From the NCBI GenBank assembly GCA_001898645.1, contig MKUQ01000030.1, positions 82,351 to 146,350 of the forward strand: DNA of 64,000 nucleotides, given 5' to 3'. The notes beneath the pieces were generated by a model. That model searched no databases and had not been told where the DNA came from. It was given only the letters and a program-made list of their open reading frames with translations. Position 1 is the first letter of the stretch. Each line of letters begins with the position of its first letter. The translations under genes were made by a program, and so were the position numbers. Below, one piece after another: positions 18,196-31,272 of the stretch. Origin of the DNA: Burkholderiales bacterium 70-64. GTDB taxonomy: Bacteria > Pseudomonadota > Gammaproteobacteria > Burkholderiales > Burkholderiaceae_E.

Positions 18196-18579
18196 TCAGG
18201 AACCCTTGGGCCCGGCCGCGCTGCCCGCTGCGGAAGCCGCCGGCGCCGCACGCGGCGGCTGCGCCGCGGGGGCGGCCGCAGCCGGTGCCGGCGCCGCGGC
18301 CTGGCCGTCGCTTCCGGCAGCGGCCGGAGCCGGCGCGCCCTCGGCGGGTTTTGCCTCCGCGGAAGCGCCTTCGGGGGCTGCCGCCGGCTTCTTGGCGCCG
18401 TCGCGGAAGTCGGTGACGTACCAGCCGCTGCCCTTCAGCTGGAAGGCCGGCGCACTGAGCTTCTTGTGGAACGATCCGGCGCCGCACTCGGGGCACACGG
18501 TGAGCGGCGCATCGGAGAGCTTCTGCAGCACGTCTTTCTCGACGCCGCAGCTGTCGCAACGATAGGCGTAGATCGGCAT
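18196..18579 (-). CDS. FmdB-type zinc ribbon protein with Ala/Pro-rich tail
   Basis: A 127-residue protein. The first about 60 residues are the FmdB/CxxC_CxxC regulatory zinc ribbon: MPIYAYRCDSCG, then TVCPECGAG and the conserved FQLKGSGWYVTDF. The remaining about 65 residues are a low-complexity Ala-Pro-Gly-Lys tail that is probably disordered. The start at 18579 gives the family start MPIYAYRC, and a start three codons earlier is also open. The family is proposed to be regulatory, but its role is not established. It is the first gene of the fmdB-DUF502-aspS-nudB-EEP series. Confidence 0.9.
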   Translation of the reverse strand: MPIYAYRCDSCGVEKDVLQKLSDAPLTVCPECGAGSFHKKLSAPAFQLKGSGWYVTDFRDGAKKPAAAPEGASAEAKPAEGAPAPAAAGSDGQAAAPAPAAAAPAAQPPRAAPAASAAGSAAGPKGS

Positions 18580-18652
18580 GGCGTACACGACTCGTGAATG
18601 GATGCACCCGGGGCCGGCTCGAGCGGGCCCCGGGCGAGAAAGAAAACTTTGA

Positions 18653-18658
18653 ATTGTA
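18653..18658 (-). promoter_or_regulatory. Possible -10 element upstream of fmdB
   Basis: On the minus strand TACAAT occurs in the only AT-rich patch of the fmdB-thrH gap, 74 bases before the fmdB start. No good -35 hexamer was found at 16-18 bases. It is a weak candidate for the promoter of the aspS operon. Confidence 0.3.
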
Positions 18659-18717
18659 ACGAAAAACTGGCGGGAAGCCGTCGCCGCGGGAAATCGCCGC
18701 CCCGGTGACGGGGATGA

Positions 18718-19326
18718 TCAGGAGCGCGCAGCGGCGGCGTCGATCGCCGCCCGCAGCTCCGGATAGCTGCGCGTGACCGGGAACTGGGGGAACTGCTGGG
18801 CGATGGCCGCGGGCGGATGGATGAAGAAGCCCGCGTCGGCGGCCAGCAGCATGCCGGTGTCGTTGTAGGAATCGCCGGCGGCGTACACCCGGAAGTTCAA
18901 CCCCTTGAGGGCCTGGACCGCCGCCCGCTTCTGGTCCGGCATGCGCAGACGGTAGCTGCGCACGAAGCCCTCGGCATCGATCTCGAGGCGGTGGCACAGC
19001 AGGGTGGGCCGGCCGAGCTGGCGCATCAGCGGATCGGCGAACTCGTAGAAGGTGTCCGAGAGGATGAACACCTGGTAGTGCTCGCGCAGCTCGTCCAGGA
19101 AGGCTCGCGCGCCTTCCATGGGGCCCATGCCCTCGATCACGCGCTGGATGTCGGCCAGCTTCAGGCCGTGCCTGGCGAGCAGCTCGAGGCGAAAGCGCAT
19201 CAGCCGGTCGTAGTCGGGTTCGTCGCGGGTGGTGCGCGCGAACTCGGCGATCCCGGTGCGCCGCGAGAACTCGATCCAGATCTCCGGCACCAGCACTCCC
19301 TCGAGATCGAGGCAGACGACCTGCAT
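18718..19326 (-). CDS. thrH: Phosphoserine phosphatase / homoserine phosphotransferase ThrH
   Basis: A 202-residue HAD-superfamily protein very close in pattern and length to Pseudomonas ThrH. HAD motif I is CLDLEGVLVPEIW, with D7 as nucleophile and E9. Motif II is VFILSDTFYEF, and motif IV is YAAGDSYNDTGML. The segment MRQLGRPTLLCHRLEID is typical of ThrH rather than SerB. The enzyme dephosphorylates phosphoserine and can transfer the phosphate to homoserine. The ATG at 19326 is preceded by AGGAG. It is divergent from the PaaK-like gene. The neighbourhood gives no further serine or threonine genes. Confidence 0.92.
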   Translation of the reverse strand: MQVVCLDLEGVLVPEIWIEFSRRTGIAEFARTTRDEPDYDRLMRFRLELLARHGLKLADIQRVIEGMGPMEGARAFLDELREHYQVFILSDTFYEFADPLMRQLGRPTLLCHRLEIDAEGFVRSYRLRMPDQKRAAVQALKGLNFRVYAAGDSYNDTGMLLAADAGFFIHPPAAIAQQFPQFPVTRSYPELRAAIDAAAARS

Positions 19327-19460
19327 GGACACGCTCCTGGGAAATAGACGGAAATTCGGGGCGGAAACTCGGACGGAAATTCGATCGGGCGGCTGCGCCG
19401 CCGCCCCGGGCCGCGCGCGGGCGCCATGGTAGCGCAAGCCGCGGACCCGCCTGCCGACCC

Positions 19461-20963
19461 ATGACCCAGGTCAAACTGCACCGCGCCCGCGCGTTTGTAG
19501 ACTGCATGATGATCACCGCAAGCGCAGCCGGCTACCGGTTCGATCCATGGAACTGGTGGCGCCACACCGACGACCTGTGGCGCTGGGGCGTGCGGCTGCG
19601 CGAGCTGTGGCTGGAAGGGCTCGCCGACGAGGCCATGCGCGAGGCCCTGCGCCAGCAGCGCATCGCGGCCCTGCTCGCGCACGCACGCAGCCGCTCGGGC
19701 TTCTACCGCGAGCACTATCGCGACGTGGCCCACGATTGCACCGACCTCGCCTCGCACCCGGCGGTCACCCGCGCGCAACTGATGCGGCACTTCGACCAAT
19801 GGGTCACCGACCCGGCGCTGCGCCTGCACGAGCTGCAGGCCTTCATCGCCGACCCGGCCCGCGTGGCCGAGCCCTACCTCGGCCGCTACACCGTCTGGAC
19901 CAGCTCGGGCACCACCGGGGTGCCGGGCGTCTACGTGCAGGACCCCGACGCCATGGCGGTGTACGCCGCGCTGCTGAGCGCGCGCTTCGAATTCGATCCG
20001 AACGCCGGCGATCCGTGGCGGATGATGGGCGGCGCCTCGCGCGTGGCGCTGATCGCCGCCACCGGGGGCCATTTCGCCGGCGTGGTGTGGTGGGAGCGCA
20101 TGTGCCGCATCCACCCGGCCGTGGCCGCCAACGCGCGCGTGTTCTCGATCATGCAGCCGCTGGCGCAGCTGGTTGCGCAGCTCAACGACTGGCAGCCGGT
20201 GTTCCTGGCCAGCTACCCGACCATGCTCGGCCTGCTGGCGCAAGAGCAGCGCGCCGCACGGCTGCGGATCCGGCCGCGCTCGTTGTGGAGCGGCGGCGAG
20301 GGGCTGACCGGCGCCGACCGCTCGGCGATCGGCGAGGCCTTCGGCTGCGACGTGATCGAGGACTACGGTGCCTCGGAATGCATGAACATCGCCTTCGGCT
20401 GCCGCCACGGCGGCCTGCACCTGAACGACACCTGGGTGGTGCTCGAGCCGGTCGACGAGCACCTGCGCCCGGTGCCGCCCGGCCAGCCCTCGGCCACCGT
20501 GCTGCTCACCAACCTCGCCAACCAGGTGCAGCCGGTGATCCGCTATGACCTCGGCGACAGCATCGCGCTGGGCACGGCGCCGTGCCCGTGCGGCGCGCGG
20601 CATCCGACGCTGCGCGTCGAAGGCCGGCGCGACGACGTGCTCGAGCTGCAGGCCGCGGGCCGCTCGCGGGTCCGCCTGCTCCCCCTGGCCATCGAGACGG
20701 TGCTCGAGGAAGAGGCCGGCATCGCCCGCTTCCAGCTCACGCAGACCGCCCCGGATGCGCTCAGCCTGCGCATCGAGGCGCGCAGCGAGCGCCAGCGCGC
20801 CGCCGCCTTCCGGCGCGCCGCGAAGGCGCTCGGGCGCTACTTCGAGCAGCAGGGGGCGCCGGCGGTGAGGCTCAGCTGCGAGGCCGGCGCGCCCCAGGCC
20901 AACCCGGTCAGCGGCAAGCTGCGCCGGGTGCGCGCGCTTTCGGCGGCCCAGCGCCTCGCCTGA
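19461..20963 (+). CDS. PaaK/CoF-synthetase-like adenylate-forming enzyme
   Basis: A 500-residue protein of the phenylacetate-CoA ligase-like branch of the ANL superfamily. The P-loop is WTSSGTTGVPGVYV (near residue 138), the A5-type motif is EDYGASECMNIAFG, and VIRYDLGDSIAL followed by a cysteine-containing CPCGARHPTLRVEGRRDD is typical of PaaK-like proteins. It is longer than classical PaaK (about 430 residues), with an extended N-terminus related to the F390-synthetase-like group. It activates an unidentified carboxylate with ATP. The start may be 19461 or 19506, and the second would remove a poorly conserved lead. No aromatic-degradation genes are adjacent. Substrate unknown. Confidence 0.75.
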   Translation: MTQVKLHRARAFVDCMMITASAAGYRFDPWNWWRHTDDLWRWGVRLRELWLEGLADEAMREALRQQRIAALLAHARSRSGFYREHYRDVAHDCTDLASHPAVTRAQLMRHFDQWVTDPALRLHELQAFIADPARVAEPYLGRYTVWTSSGTTGVPGVYVQDPDAMAVYAALLSARFEFDPNAGDPWRMMGGASRVALIAATGGHFAGVVWWERMCRIHPAVAANARVFSIMQPLAQLVAQLNDWQPVFLASYPTMLGLLAQEQRAARLRIRPRSLWSGGEGLTGADRSAIGEAFGCDVIEDYGASECMNIAFGCRHGGLHLNDTWVVLEPVDEHLRPVPPGQPSATVLLTNLANQVQPVIRYDLGDSIALGTAPCPCGARHPTLRVEGRRDDVLELQAAGRSRVRLLPLAIETVLEEEAGIARFQLTQTAPDALSLRIEARSERQRAAAFRRAAKALGRYFEQQGAPAVRLSCEAGAPQANPVSGKLRRVRALSAAQRLA

Positions 20964-21013
20964 CGACGGCAGCAGCCGGACCGGCGCGGGCCGGCTTCAA
21001 CTCCGACAGACTC

Positions 21014-21496
21014 CTAGAACGGAATGTCGTCGTCCATGTCGTCGAAGTTCGGCGCCGGCTTCTTCGGCGCGGCCGGGCCGCCGCCCGCGCGAGCGCCGCT
21101 GCCCGAGGCCGACGGCTCGCGCGTGTAGCCGGGATCGTCGCCGGCCGGCGCGCCGCCGCCGTCGCGCGAGCCGAGCAGCTGCATCGACTCGGCGATGACC
21201 TCGGTGGTGTAGCGGTCGTTGCCGTCCTTGTCCTGCCACTTGCGCGTCTTCAGGCGGCCTTCGACGTAGACCGGCCGGCCCTTCTTCAGATACTCACCGG
21301 CGATCTCGGCCAGGCGGTCGTAGAACACCACGCTGTGCCATTCGGTCTCCTCGCGCTTCTCGCCCGAGGCCTTGTCCTTCCAGTTGCGCGTGGTGGCGAT
21401 GCGCACGTTGCAGATCGCGCTGCCGCTGGGGGCATAGCGCGTCTCGGGGTCGCGGCCGAGATTGCCGATCAGGATCACCTTGTTCACCGAAGCCAT
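21014..21496 (-). CDS. ssb: Single-stranded DNA-binding protein
   Basis: A 160-residue SSB. The OB fold begins [20 protein letters not shown] and includes FLLLER-type strands around [14 protein letters not shown] and [17 protein letters not shown] Gly/Pro/Ala linker follows and the C-terminus is the acidic tip DMDDDIPF that binds repair and replication partners. The ATG at 21496 gives the canonical start and has GGGAG upstream; a longer frame adds 11 unlikely residues. The order uvrA / MFS / ssb, with the latter two on the opposite strand to uvrA, is a conserved betaproteobacterial neighbourhood. Confidence 0.97.
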   Translation of the reverse strand: MASVNKVILIGNLGRDPETRYAPSGSAICNVRIATTRNWKDKASGEKREETEWHSVVFYDRLAEIAGEYLKKGRPVYVEGRLKTRKWQDKDGNDRYTTEVIAESMQLLGSRDGGGAPAGDDPGYTREPSASGSGARAGGGPAAPKKPAPNFDDMDDDIPF

Positions 21497-21533
21497 GCTG
21501 CTTGTCTCCCGCTGAATCCGCTTGCACACGTTC

Positions 21534-22754
21534 TCAAGTGGCGCTCAGGCCGCCGCGCGCCGAACGCGGCCAGCGCCGGTGGCTCACCGCCACCACCAGC
21601 CACAGCGCCATGAGCGCCGCGCAGAACCCGAACACCGACGCCTGGCCCCAGCTCTGCTGCACCCAGCCGCCGAGCAGGCCGCCGCAGAACAGGCCGAGCG
21701 ACTGCGTGGTGTTGTAGACGCCGAGCGCCGTGCCTTTCGCCTCCGGGGGAGCCAGCCGCGACACCAGCGACGGCAGGCTCGCTTCCAGGATATTGAACCC
21801 CACGAAGAAGGCCAGCAACAAGGCTGCCAGGGGAACTAGGCCGGCCGGCTGACCCGCCAGCAGCAGCTGCACCGCCAGCACCAGCACCACCGCCCCGATG
21901 AACAGGCCGCGCGACCGGCCGCTGCGCTCGCCCCAGAGCAGGGGCGGCAGCATGAGGGCGAACGACAGCAGCACCACCGGCAGGTAGATCTTCCAGTGCT
22001 CGGCGAGCGGCACCCCGGCCCGGTCGGCCAGCCAGGTGGGCAGCACGACGAACATCGCCATCTGCACCGCGTGCAGCGAGAAGATGCCGAAATTCAGCCG
22101 CAGCAGGTCGGGCTCGAGCAGCACCTCGGCGAACGTCGTGCGCCGGGCGTCGGCGGCCGGCGCCACCAGCGGCGCCGCAGGAACGACCAGCGCGACCACG
22201 ACGATCGCGGCGAGCGCGAGCGCGCCGGTGAGCGCGAAGATGCCCCCCATGCCGATGGCCTCGTACAGCAGCGGCGCGCCCACCAGCGACAGCGCGAAGG
22301 TCAGGCCGATCGAGCCGCCGATCATCGCCATGGCCTTGGTGCGCTGGCTGTCGCGGGTGCTGTCGGCGATGAAGGCGGTGATCGCCGCGGAAATGGCGCC
22401 CGCGCCCTGCAGTGCGCGCCCGAGGATGGTCACGTAGATGTCGTGCGCACCGGCGGCCACGAAGCTGCCCAGGGCGAACAGCAGCAGGCCGAATACGATG
22501 ACCGGCTTGCGTCCGAAGCGGTCGGAGGCCACGCCGAACAGCAGCTGCAGGAAGCCCTGGGTCAGGCCGTAGATGCCCAGCGCCAGGCCGATCAGCCGGG
22601 CGTCTTCGCCGCCCGGCAGCGTGCGCGCATGCAGCGCGAACACCGGCAGGATCAGGAACAGGCCGAGCATGCGCAGCGCGAACAGCGAGGCGAGCGAAAC
22701 GCTCGCGCGCAGCTCGCGCGGGGTCATGGACTCGGGGGGATCGGCAGGCATCAC
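21534..22754 (-). CDS. Major facilitator superfamily transporter
   Basis: A 406-residue protein with 12 predicted hydrophobic helices. The MFS motif A lies in the 2-3 loop: [19 protein letters not shown]. Motif C-like [17 protein letters not shown] and the second-half [19 protein letters not shown] are typical of YajR/DHA1 drug-proton antiporters. It probably exports an unidentified compound. It is divergent from uvrA with a 50-base spacer and is followed by ssb, the conserved order in this group. The C-terminal YAM-type domain of E. coli YajR is missing. Substrate unknown. Confidence 0.88.
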   Translation of the reverse strand: MMPADPPESMTPRELRASVSLASLFALRMLGLFLILPVFALHARTLPGGEDARLIGLALGIYGLTQGFLQLLFGVASDRFGRKPVIVFGLLLFALGSFVAAGAHDIYVTILGRALQGAGAISAAITAFIADSTRDSQRTKAMAMIGGSIGLTFALSLVGAPLLYEAIGMGGIFALTGALALAAIVVVALVVPAAPLVAPAADARRTTFAEVLLEPDLLRLNFGIFSLHAVQMAMFVVLPTWLADRAGVPLAEHWKIYLPVVLLSFALMLPPLLWGERSGRSRGLFIGAVVLVLAVQLLLAGQPAGLVPLAALLLAFFVGFNILEASLPSLVSRLAPPEAKGTALGVYNTTQSLGLFCGGLLGGWVQQSWGQASVFGFCAALMALWLVVAVSHRRWPRSARGGLSAT

Positions 22755-22773
22755 GTGGCGGTTCGCGACCGGG

Positions 22774-22779
22774 TATATT
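22774..22779 (+). promoter_or_regulatory. Candidate -10 element in the uvrA/MFS divergent spacer
   Basis: TATATT lies 25 bases before the uvrA start codon, in a 50-base spacer that must hold both divergent promoters. No good -35 hexamer and no recognisable LexA box were seen, so SOS control of uvrA is not supported by this spacer. Confidence 0.4.
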
Positions 22780-22804
22780 AGCCGATTGGCCTTCGCAGCC
22801 CTGC

Positions 22805-25704
<2,900 letters not shown>

Positions 25705-25708
<4 letters not shown>

Positions 25709-26438
25709 GCCGCCGACGGATCGGGGCGATAGCGCGCGAAGCGCGCATGCACCCGCGCCATCTCGGCGGCGTCGAGCAGCACCGGCTCGCCCACCTGGAG
25801 CGCCTGCCAGTAGGCGCGCGCCAGCCATTCCACCTCCACCGCCAGCTCGAGCGCGCCCTCCAGCGTGCCCGCCAGCGCCACCATGCCGTGCTGCGCCAGC
25901 AGGCAGGCGCGGCGCCCGAGGAGCGCCGCGCACGCGGCCTGCGAGAGCTGGCGCGTGCCGAAGGTGGCGTAGGGCGCGCAGCGGATGTCGTCGCCGCCGG
26001 CCAGCGCGATCATGTAGTGGAAGGGCGGAATGCCCTGCGCATGCACGCGCGGCAGGCAGGCCAGGGTGGAGGCGTACGACGGATGGGCGTGCACGATCGC
26101 CGCGGCGTCGCTGCGCCCGGCGTAGAGGTCGCGGTGCAGGCGCCACTCCGAGGACGGCGCGCGCCGCCCGTCGAAGCGCAGCGGCTGCGCGGCCTCGTCC
26201 TCCTCGCCCGCGGGCGCCGCCAGCGGCAGCCAGGCGATGTCGTCGATCGTCATCGCCGCATAGGCCAGCGCGCTCGGGGTGATCAGCAGCCCCTCCTCGC
26301 CGCCGCGATGCCAGCGCAGCGACACGTTGCCGGCGCGTCCGGTGTTCACGCCGCGCGGCTCGAGCTGGCGCGCGGTGTCGACGACGGCCTGGCGCGCCCG
26401 GTCTTCGCTGCGGCAGGGCGATGCCGCGGCCCCGGCGC

Positions 26439-26442
<4 letters not shown>
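25705..26442 (-). CDS. FucA-like class II aldolase (probable 5-methylthioribulose/5-deoxyribulose-1-phosphate aldolase)
   Basis: A 245-residue class II aldolase/adducin-family protein. SEWRLH carries the catalytic glutamate, HAHPSYAST gives two zinc histidines and AQHGMVAL the third. The segment [20 protein letters not shown] closely follows E. coli FucA, so it is an aldolase of the fuculose-phosphate type rather than an MtnB dehydratase. Its ATG at 26442 overlaps the mtnA stop as ATGA, so the two are translationally coupled. MtnA-aldolase pairs define the DHAP shunt, which splits 5-methylthioribulose-1-phosphate or 5-deoxyribulose-1-phosphate into DHAP and an aldehyde. No MTR kinase or MTA phosphorylase is in the window. 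The longer frame to 26493 was rejected. Confidence 0.8.
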
Positions 26443-27536
<1,094 letters not shown>

Positions 27537-27630
27537 CGTGCAAGACGGTTGTTGGCGGTCGCGGTAGCATGCGCCGGTGAGCCGCGGCACGCCCCGTTCC
27601 GGCTCGAGTTTAATCCCTGTCCCGATACGC

Positions 27631-28392
27631 ATGATCGGCGCTTCCCTCCTTTCGGTGTTCCTGCTCGGCCTGTTCGGCGGCGTGCATTGCGCGGGCATGT
27701 GCGGCGGCATCGTGGCGCTGCTCGGCTCGCGCCATCGCATCATCCCGATCCACCCCCAGCGCGGCGCCGCCGTGGCCGCCGTGCACTCGGGCGCGCCGCT
27801 GCAGCTGGCCTACAACGCCGGACGCATCGGCAGCTACACGGTGGCCGGCGCGATCGCCGGCAGCGTGGGCTCGGCCGCCTGGCTGGCCGGGCACGTGCTG
27901 CCGGTGCAGCAGATCGCCTTCGCCGCCGCCAACCTGGTGATGATCGCGCTGGGCCTGGCGCTCGCCGGCGCGGGCGGCGGGCTGCGCCGCCTCGGGCCGC
28001 TCGAACGGCTCGGCGCCGCGCTGTGGCGCCGCATCGGCCCGGCGGCCACGCGGCTGCTGGGCAGCGCCACGGTGCCGGGGGCGCTCGCGGCGGGGGCGGC
28101 CTGGGGCTGGGTGCCGTGCGGCATGGTCTACGGCGTGCTGGTCGCCGCGCTCGTTTCGGGCAGCGCCGCCGACGGCGCCCTGCTGCTGCTCGCCTTCGGC
28201 CTCGGCACCCTGCCCAACCTGCTGGCGCTCGGCTTCGCGGCCCGCGGCGGCGCGAACTGGCTCGGGCATGCACGCCTGCGCCTGGCCGCCGGCCTGACGA
28301 TCGCCGCCTTCGGACTCGCCGGGCTCGCCCGCATCGATCCGCTCGCCCATCTGCACGCGGCGCTCGACGCCTGCGTGAGCTGGCTGCCCTGA
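27631..28392 (+). CDS. TauE/SafE-like membrane protein of the cbb3 oxidase cluster
   Basis: A 253-residue protein with six hydrophobic helices. It has the COG2836 N-terminal signature FLLGLFGGVHCAGMCGGIVA, with a Cys pair that could bind metal, and a second motif WGWVPCGMVYGVLVAALVSG. This branch of the sulfite exporter-like family is repeatedly found with ccoI/ccoS and is thought to serve copper handling or maturation of cbb3 oxidase rather than sulfite export. The stop and the ccoI start share one base (TGATG), so they are coupled. ATG 27631 was preferred to an upstream ATG that adds 18 hydrophilic residues. Confidence 0.8.
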   Translation: MIGASLLSVFLLGLFGGVHCAGMCGGIVALLGSRHRIIPIHPQRGAAVAAVHSGAPLQLAYNAGRIGSYTVAGAIAGSVGSAAWLAGHVLPVQQIAFAAANLVMIALGLALAGAGGGLRRLGPLERLGAALWRRIGPAATRLLGSATVPGALAAGAAWGWVPCGMVYGVLVAALVSGSAADGALLLLAFGLGTLPNLLALGFAARGGANWLGHARLRLAAGLTIAAFGLAGLARIDPLAHLHAALDACVSWLP

Positions 28393-30935
28393 TGCGCTCC
28401 GCATCGAGGCAGGACGGCGGCGCAGCGCAGGCGCCGGACACCGGCGCGCCGCCGCCCTGCTTCCACTGCGGCCAGGCGGTGGCGCAGCCCGGCCGCTGGC
28501 GCGTGCCGATCGACGGCGCCGAGCGCGAGATGTGCTGCGCCGGCTGTCAGGCGGTGGCCGCGGCGATCGTCGCGGCCGGGCTGGCCGACTACTATCGCGC
28601 GCGCAGCGCGCCGGCCGCCGGAGCGGCCGTGGTGCCCCCGGCCCTGCAGTCGCTGCAGGTCTACGACGACGCCGAGGTGCAGGCCCGCTTCGTGCGCACG
28701 CAGGACGGCGATCGCGAGTCCACGCTGCTGATCGACGGCCTGCGCTGCGGCGCCTGCGTGTGGCTGATCGAGCAGGGCCTGCGACGCTGCCCGGGCGTGG
28801 TCTCGGCGTCGGTCAACCTCGCCACCGGGCGCGCCACGCTGCGCTGGCGGCCCGAGGCCACGCGCCTGTCGGCGTTGCTCGAGGCGATCGGCCGGCTCGG
28901 CTACCGCGCCCTGCCCTTCGATGCGCGCGAGCGCGAGGCGCACATCCAGCGCGCCGGCAAGGCGCTGTTCCGGCGCCTGTTCATCGCCGCGCTGGGCATG
29001 ATGCAGGTGATGATGTACGCCTTCCCGGCCTATGTCGCCGCGCCGGGCGACATGGAATGGCAGTACCAGAACCTGCTGCGCTGGGCGAGCCTGCTGCTGA
29101 CGCTACCGGTCATGCTGTACAGCGCGAGCCCGTTCTTCGCCGGCGCCTGGCGCAGCCTGCGCGCACGCACCGTCGGCATGGACGTGCCGGTGGCGATCGG
29201 GCTGCTCGCCGCCTTCGGCGCCAGCGTGCGCGCCACCGTCACCGGCCGCGGCGAGGTCTGGTTCGATTCGGTCACCATGTTCGTGTGCCTGCTGCTGGCG
29301 GCGCGCTACCTCGAATGGATCGCCCGCCGCCGCGCCGGCCGCGCCATCGACGCGCTGGCAGCCGCCGCGCCCGACACGGTCGAGCGCGTCGATGCGGCCT
29401 CGGGCGCAATCGAGCGCGTGCCCGCTACGCGCCTGGCGCCCGGTGACCTGTTTCGCGTCGCCGCCGGCGAGCGCGTCGCGCTCGATGCCGAGATCGTCGA
29501 GGGCCGCACCTCGATCGACCAGTCGCTGCTCACGGGCGAATCGTTGCCGGTGGCATGCGCCCCCGGCGAGACGGTGCCCGGCGGCGCCGTCAATGCCGGC
29601 AGCCCGGTGCTGATGCGGGTGGTGCGCGCGAGCGCCGACAGCGCGATCTCCACCATCGAGCGGCTGGTGGATCGCGCCTCGGCCGACAAGCCGCCGCTGG
29701 TCGGCATCACCGAGCGCGTGGCGCGCTGGTTCGTCGCCGCGCTGCTGCTGCTGGCCGCCGCCGTCTGGCTCGTCTGGCTGCAGATCGATGCGCCGCGCGC
29801 CGCCCAGGTGGCGATCGCGGTGCTGATCGTCTCGTGCCCGTGCGCCCTGTCCATGGCCACGCCGGCGGCGCTGGCCGCCGCCACCGGCGCGGCGATGCGC
29901 CGCGGCATGCTGATCGCGCGCGGCGATGCGCTCGAGCGCATCGCCGACTGCACCGACGTGGTGTTCGACAAGACCGGCACGCTGACGCGCGGCCGCCCGG
30001 AGGTGGTGCGCATCGAGGTGCTCGCGGCCGGGCACTCGCCCTCCGACGTGCTCGCCGTGGCCGCAGCGCTCGAGGCCGGCCAGTCGCACCCGCTGGCCGA
30101 AGCGATCCGCCGCGCCTGCCCCGAAGGCGCGCAGGATGCGCGCTTCGTCCCGGGCGAGCGCACGACGGTGCCCGGGCTCGGCGTCGAAGGCGTCGTCGGC
30201 GACCGCCGCTGGCGCCTAGGCGCGGCCGCATTCGTGGCCGGCTGGCATCCGTCGGTGGCCGACGCCTCCGACGGCGGCGACACGGTGGTCTGGCTGGCCG
30301 ATGCCGAGGCGCCGATCGCGCGCCTGCATTGCCGCGACCGGTTGCGCGAGGAAGCCCGCACGGTGGTCGAGCAGCTCGGCGCGGCGGGGCTGCGCCTGCA
30401 CCTGCTGTCAGGCGACCGCCCCGCCGCCGTGGCGCAGGTCGCGCATGCGCTGGGCATCGCGCGCAGCGTCGCCGGCGCCACGCCGCAGCGCAAGCTCGAC
30501 TACGTGCGCGAGCTTCAGGCGCAGGGCCGGCGCGTGCTGATGGTCGGCGACGGCATCAACGACGCCCCGGTGCTGGCCGCCGCCGACGTGTCGGTGGCAG
30601 TCGGGCGGGCCACCGCGCTGGCCCGCATCGCGGCCGCGGTGGTGCTGCTCGGCGCCTCGCTGGGCGAGCTCTCGGCCCTGCGCGCCCTGGCGCTGCGCAC
30701 CCGCACGATCGTGCGCCAGAACCTCGGCTGGGCGATGCTCTACAACGCGATCGCCATCCCGGCGGCCGCCGTGGGCTGGGTGCCGCCGTGGCTGGCCGCG
30801 CTCGGCATGTCGGGCAGCTCGCTGCTGGTCGTGCTCAACGCGCTGCGCCTGATCCCGCGCACGCGGGCGCTGCCGGCAGCCGGCGCGACCGACTGGCATA
30901 ATTCGCGCCGTGCCGCCGCGCGCGGGGGTGCGTAG
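28392..30935 (+). CDS. ccoI: cbb3 oxidase-associated copper P-type ATPase (CcoI/FixI)
   Basis: An 847-residue P1B-ATPase. An N-terminal cysteine-rich module (C23-x2-C26, C48-C49-x2-C52) precedes a heavy-metal-associated domain with GLRCGAC (C119, C122). The ion path motif is C482-P-C484, the phosphorylation site is D526 in DKTGTLT, and GDGINDAPVLAAADVSVAVG closes the ATPase domain. Such proteins deliver copper for cbb3 oxidase assembly. It is translationally coupled to the upstream TauE/SafE-like gene and followed by ccoS. The extra N-terminal module is typical of the CcoI group and separates it from detoxifying CopA. Confidence 0.95.
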   Translation: MRSASRQDGGAAQAPDTGAPPPCFHCGQAVAQPGRWRVPIDGAEREMCCAGCQAVAAAIVAAGLADYYRARSAPAAGAAVVPPALQSLQVYDDAEVQARFVRTQDGDRESTLLIDGLRCGACVWLIEQGLRRCPGVVSASVNLATGRATLRWRPEATRLSALLEAIGRLGYRALPFDAREREAHIQRAGKALFRRLFIAALGMMQVMMYAFPAYVAAPGDMEWQYQNLLRWASLLLTLPVMLYSASPFFAGAWRSLRARTVGMDVPVAIGLLAAFGASVRATVTGRGEVWFDSVTMFVCLLLAARYLEWIARRRAGRAIDALAAAAPDTVERVDAASGAIERVPATRLAPGDLFRVAAGERVALDAEIVEGRTSIDQSLLTGESLPVACAPGETVPGGAVNAGSPVLMRVVRASADSAISTIERLVDRASADKPPLVGITERVARWFVAALLLLAAAVWLVWLQIDAPRAAQVAIAVLIVSCPCALSMATPAALAAATGAAMRRGMLIARGDALERIADCTDVVFDKTGTLTRGRPEVVRIEVLAAGHSPSDVLAVAAALEAGQSHPLAEAIRRACPEGAQDARFVPGERTTVPGLGVEGVVGDRRWRLGAAAFVAGWHPSVADASDGGDTVVWLADAEAPIARLHCRDRLREEARTVVEQLGAAGLRLHLLSGDRPAAVAQVAHALGIARSVAGATPQRKLDYVRELQAQGRRVLMVGDGINDAPVLAAADVSVAVGRATALARIAAAVVLLGASLGELSALRALALRTRTIVRQNLGWAMLYNAIAIPAAAVGWVPPWLAALGMSGSSLLVVLNALRLIPRTRALPAAGATDWHNSRRAAARGGA

Positions 30936-30962
30936 GGTGTCGGGTGGGTTGGACGCATCGTC

Positions 30963-31175
30963 ATGGAAGCCTTGTACCTGCTGATCCCGCTCAGCCTGGC
31001 CATCGTCGCCCTGGCCGCCTGGATCTTCCTGCGGATGTCCGAGAGCGGGCAGTTCGACGACATGGAAGGGCCGGCGCACGGCATCCTGTTCGACGACGAC
31101 CGGCCTGCGCCGGCGCAGCAGGCCGATGTTGCCGATCCCGCAACAGGGGTAGCCCATCACCGAAATCCGCATTGA
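30963..31175 (+). CDS. ccoS: cbb3-type oxidase assembly protein CcoS
   Basis: A 70-residue protein of usual CcoS length. One transmembrane helix (LYLLIPLSLAIVALAAWIFL) is followed by the conserved cytoplasmic RMSESGQFDDMEGPAHGIL, with the acidic DDD downstream. CcoS is needed for heme and copper insertion into the cbb3 catalytic subunit. It follows ccoI by 27 bases. Its stop codon lies inside the FNR box that precedes ccoN. Confidence 0.95.
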   Translation: MEALYLLIPLSLAIVALAAWIFLRMSESGQFDDMEGPAHGILFDDDRPAPAQQADVADPATGVAHHRNPH

Positions 31176-31185
31176 TTCAGCTCAA
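31172..31185 (+). promoter_or_regulatory. FNR/ANR box upstream of ccoN
   Basis: ttgattcagctcaa matches TTGAT-N4-ATCAA at 9 of 10 conserved positions. Its centre (31178.5) lies about 42.5 bases upstream of the start predicted from GATAAT at 31209-31214, the geometry of a class II FNR-activated promoter. ccoNOQP operons are classically induced under low oxygen by FNR/ANR-type regulators, so function is likely. The box overlaps the ccoS stop codon. Confidence 0.8.
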
Positions 31186-31208
31186 GAGATTCCCACCCGA
31201 GGCTCCCC

Positions 31209-31214
31209 GATAAT
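31209..31214 (+). promoter_or_regulatory. -10 element of the ccoN promoter
   Basis: GATAAT is 5 of 6 to the consensus and is positioned about 24 bases after the FNR box, so that the transcription start falls near 31221 and leaves a leader of about 50 bases before ccoN. Confidence 0.65.
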
Positions 31215-31272
31215 GCGGTACAGCGGCGCGGGTTCGGGATTCAGACCGCGAAGAAACTCCTAGGGGGAATGA

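Noticed and set aside
27631..28392. Sulfite exporter function for the TauE/SafE-like gene
   Set aside because: Its coupling to ccoI and its Cys-containing N-terminal signature place it with the cbb3 maturation cluster.
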